64,000 nucleotides of DNA from Scylla paramamosain. Lineage: Eukaryota > Arthropoda > Malacostraca > Decapoda > Portunidae. This document shows, in pieces, positions 33,626-64,000 of this stretch (positions are counted from its first letter, which is position 1; each line of letters begins with the position of its first letter). The notes below the pieces were generated by a model. The model was given only the letters and a program-made list of their open reading frames with translations. It did not search any database and was not told the origin of the DNA. The position numbers were made by a program, and so were the translations under genes. Location: positions 30,721,021 to 30,785,020 of the forward strand of contig NC_087151.1 of NCBI RefSeq assembly GCF_035594125.1, read 5' to 3'.

Positions 33626-33815
33626 GTGAGTAGTCTTTCGGAAACAACATTTCCAACTTGCACCAAACCATTCTGTAGTCAAAGAATTATACGTTCTGTT
33701 CTTCCTTATTCAGAGGCCAAAAAGATGATTATTCAGGTTCTCACAGGTAGTCCTTTTTAAGTTGTTACTAAAGTCATGAAAACATCATTGAAAACATCAG
33801 GAACATCGATTACAA
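33626..33815 (+). repeat. dispersed repeat family C, copy 2
   Basis: Second copy of the 31.8-kb unit, about 1.8 kb downstream in direct orientation, with several small indels. It could be a segmental duplication or two insertions of one element. Confidence 0.7.
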
Positions 33816-34155
33816 TCCGATAAAAGTAGCTGAGATAAGACGCCGAAACGATTGAGAATACGACCCATACCTAGTCTCCAAGCATCGTGCTGTTCCAAAT
33901 GAGGAGTTGAATTCATTACGGATTTTTTCCACAGAAAAAAATTAAGTCTTTTTTCTAGCACTGAGGCGTTTAGCAAACAATTTACCTACTAACTTACAAA
34001 CAATAAATTAATTTTCCTTTGTGATGATTTATGATACAAGAAAAAATAGCAAATTGTCAAGGTAACAATGTACTTTTGTCTTTTTATTATTATTATTTAT
34101 TTATTTGTTTATTTATTATTATTCATTATTTATTTATTTATTTATTTTTTGTGTA

Positions 34156-34158
<3 letters not shown>

Positions 34159-34208
<50 letters not shown>
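34159..34208 (+). repeat. (GT)n microsatellite
   Basis: 25 units, preceded by ATT/TTTA-rich sequence. Confidence 0.98.
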
Positions 34209-34209
<1 letters not shown>

Positions 34210-35022
34210 GGGGTGGGGGGGTAATGCAAACCAACTCTGTTTTATCTGAGCAGCGGAAAATCTCACTGACCTTGAAGGCGAATGGTTTATTCAATGGGCA
34301 GTCCCGCCAATGGGCGAGGGAGCGTTGCCTGGCATGCACTGCTAGGGACCCAGGGACGAAAACTCACCTCCAAACACACCTCCGCCTTTCACACGCACGT
34401 TACGCACCGAGACTCAAGGTTGCATGCATCTGGCACTGACGGGAGATAAATTATTACATATTTTCGTAAATTATGAATGCTAAAATATGCAATACCTCAG
34501 GCGGACGAAAGAGAAAGGGCTTGCATGCATGTGCATCTTTCTGCCGGGTGAAATAGAAAACGAAAACTTTCGTGATAAAGAACACATCAACTATCAGATA
34601 TTAATTCAAGGACGTGGAAAAGAAGAATTGAAGTGGGAGAGGTTAGATATGAGAGAAAAGTGTAAATTAAGCAGTAATTATGAGGAGGGCAGTGAGACGA
34701 GTGGAAACTGGTAAGCCAACAGAGGAGGCGAAAGACTTAAAACATGAGAGGGTATTGGTGTAAGATACCGCGGGGGGTGGGTTGGGGTGAGTTGGGTGGT
34801 TGGGGGAGGGGGGTGAAATGAGATGTCAAAATGGCGCTGGGGGGGCCGGCGGTGCGGTGACAAGGAGGTTGAACATGTTGGGGAGGGGAGGATAGTTAGC
34901 GGACAAGCAAGTTGCAAGGAGGGGAGGAGTAATTTGGCCTACTGGTGAGGGTGGGGGGGAAAGGTCAGACGGACGGGATGGCGAGGAAGTAGAGGCCGAT
35001 TGTGTATGGTATAATTATTTTT

Positions 35023-35027
<5 letters not shown>

Positions 35028-35104
<77 letters not shown>
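35028..35104 (+). repeat. (CT)n microsatellite
   Basis: 38 units, followed by about 230 bases of C/T-rich sequence. Confidence 0.98.
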
Positions 35105-35106
<2 letters not shown>

Positions 35107-35539
35107 TTTTCCTTGTTTATGAATGTTCTTGTTCTCCTTTCTCTTTTCCTCATCATTCATTCCTGCCGTCCTTCCTTTCCCCCTCCTCCTCCATCCCTCT
35201 CGTTCCTTCTTCCCTCTTTCCATCCCTTTCCTTCCTCCTTCCCTTTCTCCTCATTCTTCCTTTCTGTTCAACTTTCCCTCTCTCTTTCTTCCTGCGACCG
35301 TCCTTCCCTGTCTCCTCCACCTCTTCCTTCCCTCCGTGGTGGGCTGCAGACACCATCCTCTCATTCGCTCCGTGCCCCTTTGCCTGACCACAGCTTACCC
35401 CGACACGCCGCAGCTATCTCCCCCACAGGCACCCCACGTACGGACACACACACACGCGCGCGCACTCACTCAAGATCATAGTGCTTTGATTTCTTTCCTG
35501 TTATGAGGTAATCAGACCACAAGTTTTGGCATCTCATTC

Positions 35540-36350
35540 TATTTTCTGATCCGAGCAGTGCGTAACAGTGAAAGTGAAGTAAGTATACGTATAAGTGAAG
35601 GGTTAGCGGTGCGGTCCCAGTCAGCGAGTCAGTCAGCTGTCCGGTGTGCGAGTGGCGGTGGCGGTTCGGCACTTGGCAATGCAAGTAGCGCGCGAGTAAT
35701 TATATGTGTATTGGTGCACTACTCTGTTGTCTCTCGCCTTACTTGTAGTAGCTTGGTTTGCTTTCTTCACCGGCTGGTTGTGCTGCGCTAAATTGACAGT
35801 GATAATCGAGAAGAAAATTTTTTTGTACATTGCCTCGGTTAATTACTGTCTCGTTTGCTAAGGGACAAATTACGCTCCTTGATAATCCACCAGCAACACT
35901 CGAGAGAAGTCCTGCTATCTTCCCTTGCTTCGACGCACCTTGGTTCCCTCTCTGCTACGGGGCGGTCAGTGCTTCCATGGCCTAATAGCATACAATAATT
36001 AATGAAAGTCTTGTTATACTGTTAATGGAAAGAATAAATGAAGTGTTGATCAGTGCTGTGTAGATGTGAGAGGAAATTGTGACGTGTTCCTGCCTCATGA
36101 TTTGCTCTGTTATTTGACATATTGTGGTTTGACTACCTGATAATACAACAGAATAAAGGAAAAGTATTGACTGTTTATGTGTGCTACAGGTGAGAGAAAT
36201 TGGTGATTTATGACCAGGTGATTCAGAGGTTAAGAATTTCCCCTCAATTAACGAAGACGCGGAGGAGCAAGAGAGTGAGATTGAGAGCGAGAGGGAGAGG
36301 AGAGGGAGAGCGAAAGAAGAGCCAAGTAGACGAAGGAGCAGGCAAAAGAA
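35540..36350 (+). promoter_or_regulatory. possible promoter / 5' UTR region of the lipase gene
   Basis: Between 35.56 and 35.68 kb the sequence is GC-richer than its surroundings and carries several TCAGT initiator-like motifs (for example gcgagtcagtcagctg). A splice-acceptor-like gtgtgctacag lies just before 36190, so 36190-36367 could be the exon carrying the start codon, with a further noncoding exon upstream. No TATA box is evident. This is inference from position. Confidence 0.25.
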
Positions 36351-60461
<24,111 letters not shown>

Positions 60462-60756
60462 GGGAGCGAGCGAGATTGAAGAAAATGGAAAAAAAAGGGA
60501 ATAGATAGGACGCATCGTTGGGATATGGGGAAGGAGGAATATGGTATTACGAAGATCAGAACACAGGAGGACACTGCTAATGGGGTGAAAAGGAAAGAGT
60601 CGTGTTAAGAAGATTCGAGGCGTGAATAAGAATTACGGAGGACTGAAGGCATAAAAAGACAAGCGCTTAAAGGAGAAGGGATTAAGAACAGATTATATTT
60701 TGACGCAGCACCGGTACAAGATGAACAGATCAGTGATTGAAGGAAAGAATGAAACT

Positions 60757-60950
60757 GGATAATTTTCAAGTTCTGTTTTATTCTGTTGGTTCAATAAGAC
60801 GCTGGGGAAAAAAAAAAGAAAAGAAAAGAAAAGAAACGATCGTGCCAGTAATCGTAAAAAAAAAAAAAAAAGAGACAAACTTCAATAAATAATTCTTCAG
60901 TTATGTTTTATACTGTTGGCCCAGTAACACGTTGGAAAAAGACAAAAACA
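60757..60950 (+). repeat. tandem duplication in the lipase 3' flank
   Basis: aattttcaagttctgtttta, ttctgttggttcaataagac and gctggg recur about 132 bases on as aattcttcagttatgtttta, tactgttggcccagtaacac and gttgg. Poly(A) runs lie in each. Confidence 0.6.
60884..60889 (+). terminator. candidate polyadenylation signal of lipase gene
   Basis: An AATAAA hexamer lies about 420 bases past the lipase stop, inside a tandemly duplicated 3' flank (see the repeat entry at 60757). No transcript evidence is available. Confidence 0.35.
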
Positions 60951-61494
60951 AAATCAAGATATGAAACCGAAAATCTCTATAGGCGTTGCTAAAGATGCTT
61001 AAATGACACAGATGGGGATTATCAAGTGACACAGGAAACGATCCTAATTAACTTTGTGAGTCAAGTTGAGGGAAGGTATTGTTGCATTACACAGTTCAGC
61101 GCACAGCAAGAAAGTCACAATTCCTAAATGAACGTGCTGGTAATGCGAATGTCCCTGCTGCGTGAATAGTGTTGGTGACGATGTTAGCGACGGTGGTGGT
61201 GACGATGGTGGCAAAAGTGGTGATGATGGCAGTGGTGGTGGTGACAGTAGTGGTGGTAGTGATGGTTGTGGTGATGATGATGATGATAATAATGACTCAT
61301 GATGATGATGATGACGGATTACTATTCTCTTACCAACAGTAGGGCATCATACAGTATTTCACTATGTTATTAATTATCTAAGTGTACTGTTCATTGCATA
61401 TAATACATTGTTTTGTACTGTACCGCCTATGTATTCTTTGTTGTATAATTTTCCTTACTCCGTTTAGTCACGCGGCACATCACTGCAATACATT

Positions 61495-61822
<328 letters not shown>

Positions 61823-62023
61823 AAAATCTAAAGCCGTCCATCCGAGCCTTCAAAAATACATGTAGGTCCATCATCTAGGCCACGAGGAACGCGCCTATAG
61901 TCGTTGCAAGCTTGAAAAGTAAAATGATCATGAATGAATAAGTAAATAAAGTCACATCTGGTTTTGTAGCCAAACTCGAGTCTCCTTTTATAATAAATTT
62001 CTAAGGAGGGGCATAATGGAACG

Positions 62024-62029
<6 letters not shown>

Positions 62030-62096
<67 letters not shown>
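62030..62096 (+). repeat. (CT)n microsatellite
   Basis: 33 units, intergenic. Confidence 0.98.
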
Positions 62097-62098
<2 letters not shown>

Positions 62099-62334
62099 CT
62101 TGACCTGACTCCTTGACACGTTGGAAAGAATCGAGATCACCGGGGACGTGAGACGCAGTTCTTCTCCAGCACCTTCTTATGTGCCAAACAAATGACAATC
62201 AATTGCACCACCTCGTGAACTCCCTCCCTTCCTCCCCATGGCTGAGCTGAACACACCCTGTGCAGTAATGAAATACTAATCCTCCTTTTTTGTAAAGTTA
62301 TGTCTATCTCTTCTTCGGGACAAATTGCATCGTG

Positions 62335-62545
62335 ACTTAGCAGCGCCGGCCCCGATTATCCCAAAGCTAACGCGCACTTCACTCCGCGGCCATCTTGTCC
62401 TCTCTGCCCTCATGCAAGCGATGTGTGGTGGTGCGCGCTCCGCGATCTAAATTAACGACTGAAAATTAGTCATTTCGCTGAGTTAATATGGCGCCGGGTA
62501 GAGTTACGAGAGAGCGCTGCACCTGCGCAACAATGAAGAGTTCTT
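62335..62545. promoter_or_regulatory. GC-rich, CpG-containing block, possible promoter
   Basis: This 200-base stretch stands out as CpG-bearing (cagcgccggccccg, ctccgcggccatcttgtcct, gtgcgcgctccgcgatc, atatggcgccggg) in an AT-rich region. GCCATCTT is the core of a YY1-type site. No adjacent exon was recognised, so this is only a candidate. Confidence 0.25.
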
Positions 62546-63107
62546 AATCACGTTCTCTGTAACATGAGGCGCACACACCCAAGCTGTCTATTCTCTGCTG
62601 TATGCTACATACAAAGCAGAACACTTCTTAACGACAGTTACTTAAGTTCAACAAATATAATTGCTTTAATCAGAGTTTCGTTAATCGTGTGCTAGTCAGT
62701 CTGTTATCTTTCCCATGTCCTTGCATGTGGATGCGTCACCTCTTCGTGACTTCTTTCAGTGACTCTCTCCAATGTCTGTATTCTTTCCTTTTTTCGTGCT
62801 TGATCTCAGTTAACGTGATGTTCCCTGTTAAAAAGCACTTCTGTCTCTTCTACTGCGCTTCAGCCGAGGAGAACTACAGACTAGTAAGTTTACTGGCTTG
62901 ATTTTTCTTTAGTCTGGCGCCAACTGGTACGTTCTTTAAGCTTCTAAACAACCGATCTCGTCAGGAAAGCACCGACTCCTCTGATATCCCCCGCATGTCC
63001 CAGGAAGGTCCCACTCATCGGATTATTTCCTACAGTCCAAGAGACTGGCAACAAACACATCAGAGACGAAATTCCCTAAACATCTCTGTCAAACAGGTTC
63101 TCTTGGG

Positions 63108-63433
63108 CAGAAGTTCTCAACCTTTTAAATCTCATGCACCCTTTAAAATCTTTCAGCAGTGGCCACGAATCCCTTACTTAGAATACAGCAGAATACAGTC
63201 AAAACATAACGTTTGCGTTCAAGAATTCATTAGTAAATAATAACAAATGTGTCCAAATGTGTCCGGTGAAGAAAAAAAAAAAAATCTGCTCATATATCTT
63301 TCAGTATTCAAAATGTATCATTAAATGCGGCTATGAATTAATTAGTACCTTACGTATTGACAGCAGTAAGTGTCTGTGTATTCGTGGGGTCAATCCAAAA
63401 TTCCTCTCAAGAACCACAGGTTGAGAACCAGCG
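63108..63433. mobile_element. hAT-like MITE
   Basis: The left end CAGAAGTTCTCAACC and the inverted right end CGCTGGTTCTCAACC share a GTTCTCAACC core with the CAG start typical of hAT-type terminal repeats. The interior (326 bp in all) is noncoding. The expected 8-bp target duplication is not visible. Confidence 0.5.
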
Positions 63434-63655
63434 CTCCGTGAATAGCTTCTCCACACTAACAAGGTGATGAACAGTCTCCCTTCATTTCTACAGTTCATTC
63501 TAATTCTGATGGTTATTCATTGTTATGATGATACTGATGAACTGGAAATGCGGATGTGCACCAAAAGCGATAATCTCATTACGAAAATCTTTTAAATCAA
63601 ATGAGACCAAAATTTGATATCTATTAGTTTAGAGTAACAATCGGAAATAGTCTGG

Positions 63656-63658
<3 letters not shown>

Positions 63659-63726
<68 letters not shown>
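63659..63726 (+). repeat. (CT)n microsatellite
   Basis: About 33 units, intergenic. Confidence 0.98.
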
Positions 63727-63729
<3 letters not shown>

Positions 63730-64000
63730 TTGTGAGTGGATTTAAAGTCTCTGATAAGTGACGCGACTTAGTCACGCATCAGATAGTGTAACTACCTCGC
63801 CTCGACTGTCAAGCTGCTGCGCCATTTCACTGTTAAATTGACACAGGATTTTATTAAACGATTAAATTCATTGTCGCCAAACGCCACACTGCCTCTTTGT
63901 ACACCCATCAGCCTGGCGTGGAGTGTCTGGCTGACCTGCAAGACTAACAGTCGCATCCCCCTTGTCAGTGTTAGCTTGACGCTACGGTACCACCAGCTGG

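Larger units (their letters stand above)
32011..35540. other. intergenic before the lipase gene
   Basis: It holds (CT)n and (GT)n arrays, family C copy 2 and G-rich sequence at 34.76-34.97 kb (ggggggtgaaa, gggggggccgg). No gene recognised. Confidence 0.5.

Overview
The window is eukaryotic and most likely from a crustacean, probably a decapod. Long introns, an enormous load of long dinucleotide arrays, a TTAGG (arthropod telomere type) repeat block, non-LTR retrotransposon debris and several families of small inverted-repeat elements all point that way. The species call is inference. No rRNA gene, convincing tRNA gene, CRISPR array or bacterial-type operon is present.

Two spliced protein-coding genes, both on the + strand, can be reconstructed. 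Gene 1 (7722-23181, 5' end missing) encodes a SUN-domain protein of the inner nuclear membrane, the nuclear half of the LINC complex that couples the nucleus to the cytoskeleton. Twelve exons join in frame to 1343 residues plus a stop. The order is a basic/acidic Ser-rich nucleoplasmic region, a transmembrane segment, a very hydrophobic Trp-rich exon, a coiled-coil stalk, a striking block of exact four-residue periodicity, a Ser/Asn linker and a complete C-terminal SUN domain with all three characteristic cysteines. The four-residue block has an aliphatic residue at 40 consecutive fourth positions, mostly in Ala-Val-x-x units with Pro allowed only directly after the aliphatic. I regard it as the most interesting protein feature here.

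Gene 2 (36351-60461) encodes a secreted or lysosomal alpha/beta-hydrolase of the acid lipase (LIPA/LIPF) family. Eleven exons join in frame to 473 residues: a 17-nucleotide coding first exon, a signal peptide, a Ser/Asp/His triad, and an extra His-rich segment of about 62 residues. The usual HG and GHSxG motifs are changed to PG and GFSLG.

Layout: 1-7.7 kb is a microsatellite field holding a 485-bp inverted-repeat element that carries TTAGG repeats. 7.7-24.2 kb is the SUN gene, relatively poor in simple repeats, with an antisense LINE in the intron that splits the SUN domain. 24.2-36 kb is intergenic, with a Harbinger-derived element, LINE fragments and AT/GA/GT arrays. 36.3-60.9 kb is the lipase gene, whose introns are packed with polypyrimidine, polypurine and dinucleotide tracts, many starting right at the 5' splice sites. 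60.9-64 kb is intergenic, with a SINE-like unit, a possible GC-rich promoter and a hAT-like MITE. The two genes have no evident functional link.
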